Assembly (NCBI RefSeq): GCF_002575655.3
Contig: NC_053040.3
Span: 156,179,148 to 156,243,147 of the forward strand
From: Aegilops tauschii subsp. strangulata
Taxonomy: Eukaryota > Streptophyta > Magnoliopsida > Poales > Poaceae
Direction: 5' to 3'
Length of the DNA stretch: 64,000 bases
Of this stretch, positions 43,544 through 54,375 are shown piece by piece. Made by a program: the position numbers and the translations under genes. Below the pieces are notes generated by a model that did not search any database, was not told the DNA's origin, and saw nothing but the letters and a program-made list of their open reading frames with translations. Position 1 is the stretch's first letter, and the number at the start of each line of letters is the position of its first letter.

Positions 43544-45092
43544 TGATAACCCACAAGTCTAGGGCAGACTAAGGCATAGCCTAGTGGTGGGAAGGGGCTG
43601 ATGCCTTCCCACCCACCAAGGTTCAAGGCATGGTACTTGCAATTTAGGGTTGTTGCACCAATTATACTGTAGGGGGTTCCCTTACAGTCTTTCTGTCAAA
43701 AAAACCACAAGTATAGGGGATCGCAACGTTTTTCGAGGGTAGAGTATTCAACCCAAATTTATTGATTCGACACAAGGGGAGCCAAAGAATATTCTCAAGT
43801 ATTAGCAGTTGAGTTGTCAATTCAACCACACCTGGACAACTTAGTATCTGTAGCAAAGCATTTAGTAGCAAAGTAATATGATAGTAGTGGAAACGATAAC
43901 AAAAGTAATATTTTTGGTGTTTTGTAGTGATTGTAACAGTAGCAAGGGGAAAGTAAATAAGCGAAGAACAATATATGAAAAGCTCGTAGGCATTGGATCG
44001 GTGATGGAGCATTATGTCGGATGCGGTTCATCATGTAACAATCATAACATAGGGTGACACAGAACTAGCTCCAATTCATCAATGTAATGTGGGCATGTAT
44101 TCCGAATATAGTCGTACGTACTTATGGAAAAGAACTTGCATGACATCTTTTGTCCTACCCTCCCGTCGCAGCGGGGTCCTAGCGGAAACTAAGGGATATT
44201 AAGGCCTCCTTTTAATAGAGAACCGGAACAAAGCATTAGCACGTAGTGAACATGAACTCCTCAAACTATGGTCATCACCAGGAGTGGTCCCGATTATTGT
44301 CACTTCGGGGTTGCCGGTTCATAACACATAGTAGGTGACTATAGACTTGCAAGATAGGATCAAGAACTCACATATATTCATGAAAACATAATAGGTTCAG
44401 ATCTGAAATCATGGCACTCGGGCCCTAGTGACAAGCATTAAGCATAGCAAAGTCATAGCAACATCAATCTCAGAACATAGTGGATACTAGGGATCAAACC
44501 CTAACAAAACTAACTCGATTACATGATAGATCTCATCCAACCCATCACCGTCTAGCAAGCCTACGATGGAATTACTCACGCACGGCGGTGAGCATCATGA
44601 AATTGGTGATGGAGGATGGTTGATGATGACGACGGCGACGAATCCTCCTCTCCGGAGCCCCGAACGGACTCCAGATCAGCCCTCCCGAGAGGTTTTAGGG
44701 CTTGGCGGCGGCTCCGTATCGTAAAACGCGATGAATTCTTCTCTCTGGTTTTTTCTCCCCAAAAGCAAATATATAGAGTTGGATTGAGGTCGGAGGAGCT
44801 CCAGGGGGCCCACGAGGTAGGGGGCGCACCCTGGGGGGTGCCCCCCACCATCGTGGCTAGGGTGTGGGCCCCCTGGTCTTCATCTTTTGCAAGGATTTTT
44901 TATTATTTCCAAATAGACGTTCCGTGGAGTTTCAGGTCATTCCGAGAACTTTTGTTTCTGCACATAAATAACACCATGGAAAGTCTGCTGAAAACAGTGT
45001 CAGTCCGGGTTAGTTCCATTCAAATCATGCAAGTTAGAGTCCAAAACAAGGGCAAAAGTCTTTGGAAAAGTAGATACGACGGAGACGTATCA
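43544..45092 (-). repeat. 3' LTR of the reverse gypsy element, carrying a SINE
   Basis: 1549 bp. Without the SINE and one copy of its duplication it is 1395 bp, against 1401 bp for the partner. It is highly similar throughout to 51829-53229. Confidence 0.92.
43559..43704 (+). mobile_element. tRNA-derived SINE (Au-like)
   Basis: A 146-bp insertion flanked by the 8-bp direct repeat CCACAAGT (43551-43558 and 43705-43712). It is absent at the matching site of the partner LTR (about 51836-51844). An A box, TAGCCTAGTGG (43577-43587), and a B box, GTTCAAGGC (43621-43629), make an internal RNA polymerase III promoter. The 3' end is CTGTCAAAAAAA. The body matches the Triticeae Au SINE as I remember it. 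Confidence 0.88.
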
Positions 45093-47133
45093 ACTCCCCC
45101 AAGCTCAAACCTTTGCTTGTCCTCAAGCAATTCAGTTGACAAACTGAATGAGATAAAGAAAAACTTTTACAAACTCTGTTTGCTCTTGTTGTTGTAAATA
45201 TGTAAAGCCAGCATTCAAGTTTTCAGCAAATATTATGACTAACCACATTTGCAATAACTCTTAGGTCTCATGTTTACTCATATCAATAGCATAATCAACT
45301 AGCGATCCATAATAATAAATCTCGGATGACAACACTTTCTCAAAACAATCATAATATGATATAATAAGATGGTATCTCGCTAGCCCTTTCTGAGACCGCA
45401 AAACATAAATGCAGAGCACCTTTAAAGATCAAGGACTGACTAGACATTTTAATTCATGGTAAAAGAGATCCAGGCATACCCAATATAAATTAATAGTAAT
45501 GAATGCAAATGACAGCTGCGCTCTCCAGCTAGTGCTTTTTAATAAGAGGGTGATGACTCAACATAAAAGTAAATAGATAGGCCCTTCGCAGAGGGAAGCA
45601 GGTATTTGTAGAGGTGTCGGAGCTCGGTTTTGAAATAGAGATAAATAATATTTTGAGCGGCATACTTTCATTGTCAACATAACAACCAAGAGATGGCGAT
45701 ATATTCCATGCTACACACATTATAGGCGGTTCCCAAACAGAATGGTAAAGCTTATACTCCCCCTCCACCAACAAGCATCAATCCATGACTTCCTCGAAAC
45801 AACGAGTGTCTCCAACTAGCAACAGTCCCAGGGGGAGTTTTGTTTGCAATTATTTTGATTTAGTTTGCATAAAGCATGGGACTGGGCATCCCGGGGACCA
45901 GCCATTTTCTCGTCAATGAGGAGCGGAGTCCACTCCTCTTGAGAATAACCCGCCTAGCATGGAAGATACGGACAGCCCTAGTTGGTACATGAGCTATTCG
46001 AGCATACAAAACAGAATTTCATTTGAAGGTTTAGAGTTTGGCACATACAAATTTACTTGGAACGGCAGGTAGATACCGCATATAGGAAGGTATAGTGGAC
46101 TCATATGAAATAACTTTGGGGTTTAAGGGATTGGATGCACAAGCAGTATTCCCGCTTAGTACAAGTGAAGGCTAGCAAAAGACTGGGGAGCGACCAACTA
46201 GAGAGCGACAACAGTCATGAACATGCATTAAAATTAATAAACATTGGATGCAAGCATGAGTAGGATATAATCCACCATGAACATAAATATCATGAAGGCT
46301 ATGTTGATTTTGTTTCAACTACATGTGTGAACATGTGCCAAGTCAAGTCACTTAAATCATTCAAAGGAGGATACCACCCCACTATACCACATCACAACCA
46401 TTTTAATAGCATGTTGGCACGCAAGGTAAAACATTATAACTCATAGCTAATCAAGCATGGCATGAGCAACTATGATCTCTAATTGTCATTGCAAACTTGT
46501 TTATTCATAATAAGCTGAATCAGGAACGATGAACTCATCATATTTACAAAAACAAGAGAGGTCGAGTTCATACCAGCTTTTCTCATCTCAGTCAGCTCAT
46601 CATATATCGTCATAATTGCCTTTCACTTGCATGACCGAACGAAGTGAATAATAATAAGAGTGCACGTGCATTGGACTAAGCTGGAATCTGCGAGCATTCA
46701 ATAAACAGGAGAAGACAAGGCAATATGGGCTCTTGGTTAAATCAACAATAATGCATATAAGAGCCACTTCAACAATTTAATCATGGTCTTCTCCTATCGA
46801 CCCCCAAAGAAAAGAAAAGAAATAAAACTATTTACACGGGAAAGCTCCCAACAAGCAAAAGAAGAACAGGAAATCTTTTTGGGTTTTCTTTTAATTATTA
46901 CTACTACGGCAAGAAAAGTAAACACACTAAAAATTACTCTAATTTTTTTTGGTTTTTCTTAAAGTTTAACAAACACACCAGAAGAAAGCAGGAAAAAGAA
47001 AAATAAACTAGCATGGATATTACAGTGAAAAAGTATGAGCACCGACATCTAGCAATGAGTGTGTGTAAACATAAATGTAATGTCGGTGGGAAATACGTAC
47101 TCCCCCAAGATTAGGCTTTTGGCCTAAGTTGGT
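45093..47133. other. Non-coding 3' region of the reverse gypsy element
   Basis: About 2 kb between the second ORF and the polypurine tract. I see no domain or long frame, and the composition is AT-rich. Long untranslated 3' regions occur in Athila-type elements. Confidence 0.6.
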
Positions 47134-48159
47134 TTATTGCCAAGGGTGGCCTGGCGTATATCCGTAGGTGTAGCTGGGGTCGTACTGAGATGCAGCGGTT
47201 ATCGCCTCCTGAGCTGCAGCATGGCGGCGAGCTGCCTCCGCCCTCCTCTCATACTCATCTGCCTCCTCTCTAGTAATAAAATGTCTTCCTTTTGCCTGAT
47301 AATCAAAGAAGGCAGGAGCAGGGAGAGTAATACGGACAGCATGACGTTTGTCAAAGATTAAGCGATATAGGAGAGGTGATTCATTCCTCTCGACAAAGTG
47401 GTGGTAGACCATAGAGTTATAGTCTAAATAAGTAGGAGGCAACTCAATATCATCCTCACGAACGTCCACACCAAGAAAATTAGCTAACCGGGTTGCATAA
47501 ATTCCTCCAAAGAAATCTCCATTAAATCTATTATGATGCAACCTACATGCAACAATGGCTCCCAAATTATAAGATTTGTCTCCTAACACAGCACTCCTAA
47601 GAATACTGAGGTCAGGAACACACATATGACATGCTTCATCTTTACCATTTATGCACCTACCTATGAAGAGAGCAAAATAATGTATAGCAGGAAAATGAAT
47701 GCTCCCTATGGTAGCTTGTGCTATATCTCTTGATTCCCCCATGGTTATACCAGCAAGAAATTTTCTAAATTCAGATTTACGGGGTTCTCTAACACTACCC
47801 CATTGTGGAAGTTTGCAAGCAGAAGTAAAATACTCTAAGTCCATGGTATAAGATTTTTCATAAAGATCAAACAGGACAGTTGGAGAATTACGTGAAGATG
47901 AAAATTCAAACCTCCTCACAAATGTACTAGTGAGATAGTGGTACTGGCGGCATTTGTCTGCCTCAAAGCTCACAAGATCAGCGTTACGCAAATATGCGTT
48001 AAATTCTTCCTTGATTCCCGCTCGATCCATAAAATTTTCTGAAGGCCATTCACAGGGCCGCACTGGAGCGTCCCTTGGTGGCTCCTCGTCAGCATCACGC
48101 ATTGCATGCCTGGGTCCTTGCTTCCTTGAAGAACCACCTCGGAACATTTTCCTAAGCAT
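47134..48159 (-). CDS. Second ORF of the reverse gypsy element (341 residues)
   Basis: An intact frame from ATG at 48159 to TAA at 47134, same strand as gag. It starts MLRKMFRGGSSRKQGPRHAM (a second Met at residue 5), and the first 40 residues are basic and polar. A folded core of about 60-310 contains aromatic-rich segments such as FDLYEKSYTMDLEYF, FPAIHYFALFIGRC and NRFNGDFFGGIYATRL. The tail is charged and alanine-rich, then Tyr/Pro-rich (YTYGYTPG). It resembles the additional plant ORF found in Athila-type elements (Athila ORF1-like); that is family recall, and no catalytic motif is visible. It lies downstream of protease, where pol would end. Intactness over 341 codons beside near-identical LTRs indicates a fairly young insertion. 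Confidence 0.75.
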   Translation of the reverse strand: MLRKMFRGGSSRKQGPRHAMRDADEEPPRDAPVRPCEWPSENFMDRAGIKEEFNAYLRNADLVSFEADKCRQYHYLTSTFVRRFEFSSSRNSPTVLFDLYEKSYTMDLEYFTSACKLPQWGSVREPRKSEFRKFLAGITMGESRDIAQATIGSIHFPAIHYFALFIGRCINGKDEACHMCVPDLSILRSAVLGDKSYNLGAIVACRLHHNRFNGDFFGGIYATRLANFLGVDVREDDIELPPTYLDYNSMVYHHFVERNESPLLYRLIFDKRHAVRITLPAPAFFDYQAKGRHFITREEADEYERRAEAARRHAAAQEAITAASQYDPSYTYGYTPGHPWQ

Positions 48160-48948
48160 ATTTCTTCCTCTGAAAAATTTCTGAAATTTTTAGTAACTTC
48201 AAACAAAAGTAAACCAAACTCAACAAAATTGATAGCAACTACTACTACAAGTGCCTATAGCCTATATCATGCATTAGAAATACTTGGAACCATATAAATT
48301 TGACATGCAAGCTCAAGAACATGGTCACCTAGGCAGCACAAATTTGCAATGAATAAAGCACTAGAACAAAAACTAATTGGACCAATGGAGGAGTCACATA
48401 CCAAGGAACAATCTCCCCAAGCAGTTTTGTGAGAGGTGCTTTGAGCAAGGAGATCGAAAATCGCAGCAAAATGAGCTAGAACTCGTGCTTGAGCTGGATA
48501 CTGGTGTTTGTGGGAGGAAGAAGTTGTGTATGGGTGCAGGAATAAGTGGAGGAGGGCCACCGTGGGCCCATGAGGCAGGGGGCGCGCCCTGGGGGGTTGG
48601 GCGCACCCTCCACCCTCGTGGCCAGGTGCTTGCCCCTCCTGCTGTGTTCTCAGTGCCAGATATTCTCAAATATTCCAGAAAAAATCATATTCCATTTCAG
48701 GGCATTTGGAGAACTTTTATTTTCGGGGTATTTTTATATTGCACAGATAAATCAGAAAACAGATAGAAAAATGCTATTTTTACTTTATTTCAACTAAATA
48801 ACAGAAAGTAGAAAGAGGGTACAGAAGGTTGTACCTTCTAGTTTCATCCATCTCATGCTTATCAAAAGGAATCCACTAACAAGGTTGATCAAGTCTTGTT
48901 AACAAACTCATTCCGAATAACATGAAACCGGAGAAATTTCGAATAACA
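48160..48948. other. Spacer between the two ORFs with an LTR-like segment
   Basis: There is no open frame on the minus strand of note. Segment about 48545-48690 ('caggggggcgcgccct' type block, 'ccaccctcgtggcc', then a 'cattt..gagaacttttatttt' tail) resembles the GC-rich and following parts of Athila/Sabrina-like LTRs such as 44790-44960. It may be a captured or recombined LTR piece, or an internal promoter for the second ORF. Confidence 0.55.
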
Positions 48949-51750
48949 CTATGTTACCTCAACGGGGATATGCACATCCCCAATAATAAGAATATCATAT
49001 TTCTTCTTAACAGTAGGAAGAGGAAATTCAAAACCTCCAAATATTATCGATGGAATTTTTCCAATAGAGTTGATACTATGAACTTGAGGTTGTTTCCTCG
49101 GAAAGTGTACCGTATGCTCATTACCATTAACATGAAAAGTGACATTGCCTTTGTTGCAATCAATAATAGCCCCTGCAGTATTCAAAAAGGGTCTTCCAAG
49201 AATAATAGACATACTATCGTCCTCGGGAATATCAAGAATAACAAAGTCCGTTAAAATAGTAACGTTTGCAACCACAACAGGCACATCCTCACAAATACCG
49301 ACATGTATAGCAGTTGATTTATCAGCCATTTGCAAAGATATTTCAGTAGGTGTCAACTTATTCAAATCAAGTCTACGGTATAAAGAGAGAGGCATAACAC
49401 TAACACCGGCTCCAAGATCACATAAAGCAGTTTTAACATAGTTTCTTTTAATGGAGCATGGTATAGTGGGTACTCCTGGATCTCCAAGTTTCTTTGGTAT
49501 TCCACCTTTAAAAGTATAATTAGCAAGCATGGTGGAAATCTCACCTTCCGGTATCTTTCTTTTATTAGTAACAATATCTTTCATATACTTAGCATAAGGA
49601 TTCATTTTGATCATATCAGTTAATCGCATACGCAAAAAGATAGGTCTAATCATTTCCGCAAAGCGCTCAAAATCCTCATCATCCTTTTTCTTGGATGGTT
49701 TGGGAGGAAAAGGCATGGGTTTCTGAACCCATGGTTCTCCTTCTTTACCATGTTTCCTAGCAACAAAGTCTCTCTTATCATAACGTTGATTCTTTGATTG
49801 TGGTTTATCAAGATCAATAGCAGGTTCAATTTCTACATCATTGTCATTACTAGGTTGAGCATCATCATGAACGTCATCATTAACATTTTCACTAGGTTCA
49901 CGTTCATTACCAGATTGTGTTTCAGCATCAGAAATAGAAATATCATTTGGATTCTCAGGTAGTTCAGTAATAGGTTCACTAGAAGCATGCAAAGTCCTAT
50001 CATTTTTCTTTTTCTTCTTTTTAGAAGGACTAGTGGCATCAATATTATTTCTCTGAGAATCTTGCTCAATTCTCTTAGGGTGGCCTTCAGGATACAAAGG
50101 TTCCTGAGTCATTCTACCAGTTCTAGTAGCCACCCTAACAGCATAATCATTTTTCTTACTATTCAATTCATTGAGCAAATCATTTTGAGCCTTAAGTACT
50201 TGTTCTACTTGAGTGGTAACCATAGGAGCATGTTTAGTAATGAGTTTAAGTTCACCTTTAACATTAGCCATGTAATTACCCAAGTGTTCAATCATATAAG
50301 CATTTTGTTTTAATTGTCTACCAAAATAAGCATTGAAATCTTCTTGCTTAACCATAAAGTTATCAAACTCATCCAAGCATTGGTTAGCAATTTTAGTAGG
50401 AGGAATTTCAGCTTTATCATATCTATAGAGAGAATTTACCTTTACTACCTGTGTCGGGTTATCAAGACCATGAGTTTCCTCAGTAGGTAATGGATTAAGA
50501 TCATATGTTTCTTCAACAGGCGGTAGATTAAGACCTTGTATTTCTTCAATAGGAGGTAAATTCATAATATCTTCAGCTTTAATACCTTTTTCTGTCATAG
50601 ATTTCTTTGCCTCTTGCATATCTTCAGGACTGAGAAACAGAACACCTCTCTTCTTCGGAGTTGGTTTAGGAATAGGATCAGGAGCTGGCTCAGGAAGTGT
50701 CCAATTATTTTCATTTGTCAACATATTATTCAATAGAATTTCAGCTTCATCCGGTGTTCTTTCCCTGAAAACAGAACCAGCACAACTATCCAGGTAATCT
50801 CTGGAAGCATTGGTTAGTCCATTATAAAAGATATCGAGTATTTCATTTTTCTTGAGAGGATGATCAGGCAAAGCATTAAGTAACTTGAGAAGCCTCCCCC
50901 AAGCATGTGGGAGACTCTCTTTTTCGTTTTGCACAAAGTTGTATATTTCCCTCAAAGCAGCTTGTTTCTTATGAGCAGGGAAATATTTAGCAGAGAAGTA
51001 ATAAATCATATCCTGGGGACTACGCACACAACCAGGATCAAGAGAATTAAACCATATCTTAGCATCACCCTTTAATGAGAACGGAAATATTTTAAGGATA
51101 TAAAAGTAGCGAGATCTCTCATCATTAGTGAACAGGGTGGCTATATCATTTAATTTAGTAAGATGTGCCACAACAGTTTCAGATTCATAGCCATGAAAAG
51201 GATCAGATTCAACCAAAGTAATTATATCAGGATCAACAGAGAATTCATAATCCTTATTGGTAACACAGATAGGTGAAGTAGCAAAAGCAGGGTCAGGTTT
51301 CATTCTATCATTAAGAGAGTGCTGCTTCCATTTAGCTAATAATCTCTTGATCTCATATCTATCTTTGCAAGCTAAAATAGCTAAAGAAGCTTCTTTATCA
51401 AAAACATAACCATCAGGAATAACAGGCAAGTCTTCATCATCACTTTCATCAATATAATCAGTTTCAATAATTTCTTTCTCTCTAGCCCTAGCAATTTGTT
51501 CATCAAGAAATTCACTAAGGGGCACAGTAGTATCAAGCATAGAAGTAGTTTCATCATAAGTATCATGCATAGCAGAAGTGGCATCATCAATAACATGCGA
51601 CATATCAGAACGAATAGCAGAAGCAGGTTTAGGTGTCGCAAGCCTACTCAAAACAGAAGGTGAATCAAGTGCAGAGCTAGATGGCAGTTCCTTACCTCCC
51701 CTCGTAGTTGAGGGATAAATTTTTGTCTTAGCGTCTTTCAAGTTCTTCAT
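48949..51750 (-). CDS. Gag-protease polyprotein of the reverse gypsy element (933 residues)
   Basis: An intact frame from ATG at 51750, about 50 bp downstream of the PBS, to the stop at 48949. Residues 1-130 are acidic. The retrotransposon gag domain is at about 200-340, with IFPFSLKGDAKIWFNSL and the conserved 'W..L...L' helices. Residues 350-620 are Pro/Glu-rich and then Lys-rich. The aspartic protease domain has its active-site aspartate at about residue 778 (LCDLGAGVSVMP), followed by ILGRPFLNTAGAIID near the C-terminus. No zinc knuckle is evident. Reverse transcriptase, RNase H and integrase, expected to follow in the same frame, are absent, so the element cannot move by itself. The protein would assemble the particle and process Gag. 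Confidence 0.88.
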   Translation of the reverse strand: MKNLKDAKTKIYPSTTRGGKELPSSSALDSPSVLSRLATPKPASAIRSDMSHVIDDATSAMHDTYDETTSMLDTTVPLSEFLDEQIARAREKEIIETDYIDESDDEDLPVIPDGYVFDKEASLAILACKDRYEIKRLLAKWKQHSLNDRMKPDPAFATSPICVTNKDYEFSVDPDIITLVESDPFHGYESETVVAHLTKLNDIATLFTNDERSRYFYILKIFPFSLKGDAKIWFNSLDPGCVRSPQDMIYYFSAKYFPAHKKQAALREIYNFVQNEKESLPHAWGRLLKLLNALPDHPLKKNEILDIFYNGLTNASRDYLDSCAGSVFRERTPDEAEILLNNMLTNENNWTLPEPAPDPIPKPTPKKRGVLFLSPEDMQEAKKSMTEKGIKAEDIMNLPPIEEIQGLNLPPVEETYDLNPLPTEETHGLDNPTQVVKVNSLYRYDKAEIPPTKIANQCLDEFDNFMVKQEDFNAYFGRQLKQNAYMIEHLGNYMANVKGELKLITKHAPMVTTQVEQVLKAQNDLLNELNSKKNDYAVRVATRTGRMTQEPLYPEGHPKRIEQDSQRNNIDATSPSKKKKKKNDRTLHASSEPITELPENPNDISISDAETQSGNEREPSENVNDDVHDDAQPSNDNDVEIEPAIDLDKPQSKNQRYDKRDFVARKHGKEGEPWVQKPMPFPPKPSKKKDDEDFERFAEMIRPIFLRMRLTDMIKMNPYAKYMKDIVTNKRKIPEGEISTMLANYTFKGGIPKKLGDPGVPTIPCSIKRNYVKTALCDLGAGVSVMPLSLYRRLDLNKLTPTEISLQMADKSTAIHVGICEDVPVVVANVTILTDFVILDIPEDDSMSIILGRPFLNTAGAIIDCNKGNVTFHVNGNEHTVHFPRKQPQVHSINSIGKIPSIIFGGFEFPLPTVKKKYDILIIGDVHIPVEVT

Positions 51751-51799
51751 GGTGACCAGCAGATATAAATCCCAAGTGACTCAAAGAATAGAGCTATGC

Positions 51800-51817
51800 T
51801 CCCCGGCAACGCCGCCA
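51800..51817 (-). promoter_or_regulatory. Primer-binding site (tRNA-Asp type)
   Basis: TGGCGGCGTTGCCGGGGA on the minus strand, 11 bp inside the 5' LTR. It differs from the TGGCGCCGTTGCCGGGGA of the element at 60905 by one base. Confidence 0.85.
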
Positions 51818-51828
51818 GAAAATAGTCT

Positions 51829-53229
51829 TGATAACCCACAAGTATAGGGGATCGCAACAGTTTTCGAGGGTAGCGTATTCAACCCAAATTTATTGATTCG
51901 ACAAAAGGGGAGCCAAAGAATATTCTCAAGTATTAGCAGCTGAGTTGTCAATTCAACCACACTTGGATAACTTAGTATCTACAGCAAAGTATTTAGTAGC
52001 AAAGTAATATGATAGTAGTGGCAACGGTAACAAAAGTAATATTTTTGGTGTTTTGTAGTGATTGTAACAGTAGCAACGGGAAAGTAAATAAGCGAAGAAC
52101 AATATATGAAAAGCTCGTAGGCATTGGATCGGTGATGGAGAATTATGCCGGATGTGGTTCATCATGTAACAATCATAACATAGGGTGACACAGAACTAGC
52201 TCCAATTCATCAATGTAATGTAGGCATGTATTCTGAATATAGTCATACGTGCTTATGGAAAAGAACTTGCATGACATCTTTTGTCCTACCCTCCCGTGGC
52301 AGTGGGGTCCTAGCGGAAACTAAGGGATATTAAGGCCTCCTTTTAATAGAGAACCGGCACAAAGCAGTAGCACATAGTGAATACATGAACTCCTCAAACT
52401 ATGGTCATCACCGGGAGTGGTCCCGATTATTGTCACTTCGGGGTTGCCGGATCATAACACATAGTAGGTGACTATAGACTTGCAAGATAGGATCAAGAAC
52501 TCACATATATTCATGAAAACATAATAGGTTCAGATCTGAAATCATGGCACTCGGGCCCTAGTGACAAGCATTAAGCATAGCAAAGTCATAGCAACATCAA
52601 TCTCAGAACATAGTGGATACTAGGGATCAAACCCTAACAAAACTAACTCGATTACATGATAGATCTCATCCAACCCATCACCGTCCAGCAAGCCTACGAT
52701 GGAATTACTCACGGATGGCGGTGAGCATCATGAAATTGGTGATGGAGGATGGTTGATGATGACGACGGCGATGAATCCCCCTCTCTGGAGCCCCGAACGA
52801 ACTCTAGATCAGCCCTCCCGAGAGGTTTTAGGGCTTGGCGGCGGCTCCGTATCATAAAACGCGATGAATTCTTCTCTCTGGTTTTTTCTCCCCAAAAGCA
52901 AATATATAGAGTTGGAGTTGAGGTCGGAGGAGCTCCAGGGGGCCCACGAGTTAGGGGGCGCACCCTGGGGGGGCGCGCCCCCCACCCTCGTGGCTAGGGT
53001 GTGGGCCCCCTGGTCTTCATCTTTTGCAAGGATTTTTTATTATTTCCAAATAGACGTTCCGTGGAGTTTCAGGTCATTCCGAGAACTTTTGTTTCTGCAC
53101 ATAAATAACACCATGGAAAGTCTGCTGAAAGCAGCGTCAGTCCGGGTTAGTTCCATTCAAATCATGCAAGTTAGAGTCCAAAACAAGGGCAAAAGTGTTT
53201 GGAAAAGTAGATACGACGGAGACGTATCA
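51829..53229 (-). repeat. 5' LTR of the reverse gypsy element
   Basis: 1401 bp; on its own strand it starts TGATACGTCTCCGTCGTA and ends GGGTTATCA. A TATA-like 'tatatatttgc' (minus strand, about 52900-52908) would start the element's transcript. Confidence 0.92.
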
Positions 53230-54361
53230 CCGGTAACGAGATTGAACTAGGTATTGAGATACCGACGATCGAATCTCGGGCAAGTAACATACCGGTGACA
53301 AAGGGAACAACGTATGTTGTTATGCGGTTTGGCCGATAAAGATCTTCGTAGAATATGTAGGAACCCATATGAGCATCCAGGTTCCGCTAGTGGTTATTAA
53401 CCGGAGACGTGTCTCGGTCATGTCTACATAGTTCTCGAACCCGTAGGGTCCGCACGCTTAAAGTTCGGTGACGATTGATATTATGAGTTTTTGTGTTTTG
53501 ATGTACCGAAGGTAGTTCGGAGTCCCAGATATGATCACAGACATGATGAGGAGTCTCTAAATGGTGGAGACATAAAGATTGATATATTGGACGACTATAT
53601 TCGGACATCGGAAGTGTTCCGAGTGGTTTTGGAGAAAACCGGAGTGCCGGAGGGTTACCGGAACCCCCCCTCCCCCGGGGAAGTAATGGGCCTTATGGGC
53701 CTTAGTGGAGAGAGAGAGGGCTGGCCTACAGCAGGCCATGCACCCCTCCCCCTCTGGTCCTAATTGGACTAGGAGAGGGGGGGCGGCGCACCCCTTTTCC
53801 TCTCCCTCTCCCCCTTCCTTTCGCCCTGCTAGTAGGAGTAGGAAAGAGGGGAGTCCTACTCCTACTAGGATGAGGACTCCTCCTCCTGGCACGCCATAGA
53901 GGGCCGGCCGGCCTCCCCCCTTGCTCCTTTATATACGGGGGCAGGGGGCACCTCTAGACACACAAGTTGATCTGTTGATCTCTCCGAGCCGTGTGCGGTG
54001 CCCCGCTCCACCATATTCCACCTCGGTCATATCGTAGCGGTGCTTAGGCGGAGCCCTGCGTTGGTAGCAACATCATCACCGTCATCACGCCGTCGTGCTG
54101 ACGGAACTCTCCCGTGAAGCTCTGCTGGATCGGAGTTCGCGGGACGTCATTGAGCTGAACATGTGCTGAACTCGGAGGTGCCATACATTCGGTACTTCGA
54201 TCGGTCGGATCGTGAAGACGTACGACTACATCAACCGCGTTGTGCTAACACTTCCGCTTTCGGTCTACGAGGGTACGTGGACTCTCCCCTCTCGTTGCTA
54301 TGTATCACCATGATCTTGCGTGTGCTTAAGAATTTTTTTGAAATTACTACGTTCCCCAACA
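53230..54361 (+). repeat. Angela 5' LTR, second part
   Basis: 1132 bp, ending CCCCAACA. A TATA box (tttatatac, 53928-53936) precedes the expected start site. The part from about 53910 onward has no partner in the truncated 3' LTR. Confidence 0.92.
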
Positions 54362-54362
54362 G

Positions 54363-54375
54363 TGGCATCCGAGAC
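54363..54375 (+). promoter_or_regulatory. Primer-binding site (initiator tRNA-Met type)
   Basis: TGGCATCCGAGAC directly after the LTR, close to the TGGTATCAGAGC complement of initiator tRNA-Met. Confidence 0.8.

Larger units (their letters stand above)
43544..53229 (-). mobile_element. Athila/Sabrina-like gypsy element inserted in the Angela 5' LTR
   Basis: A 9686-bp element in reverse orientation. The LTRs are 43544-45092 and 51829-53229 (TGATAC...GGGTTATCA on its own strand). The PBS at 51817-51800 on the minus strand reads TGGCGGCGTTGCCGGGGA, one base from the tRNA-Asp complement. The polypurine tract (GCTTGGGGGAGT) lies next to 45093. It carries two long intact frames, gag-protease and a second ORF, but no reverse transcriptase, RNase H or integrase. 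The flanks suggest an imperfect CCGGT duplication (left side CCGGGGT). LTR type, priming and the extra ORF fit the Athila lineage, and the name Sabrina is from memory. Confidence 0.88.

Noticed and set aside
48922..50313. Plus-strand frames opposite the gypsy gag-protease
   Set aside because: Antisense shadows of a well-supported minus-strand frame with gag and protease motifs.
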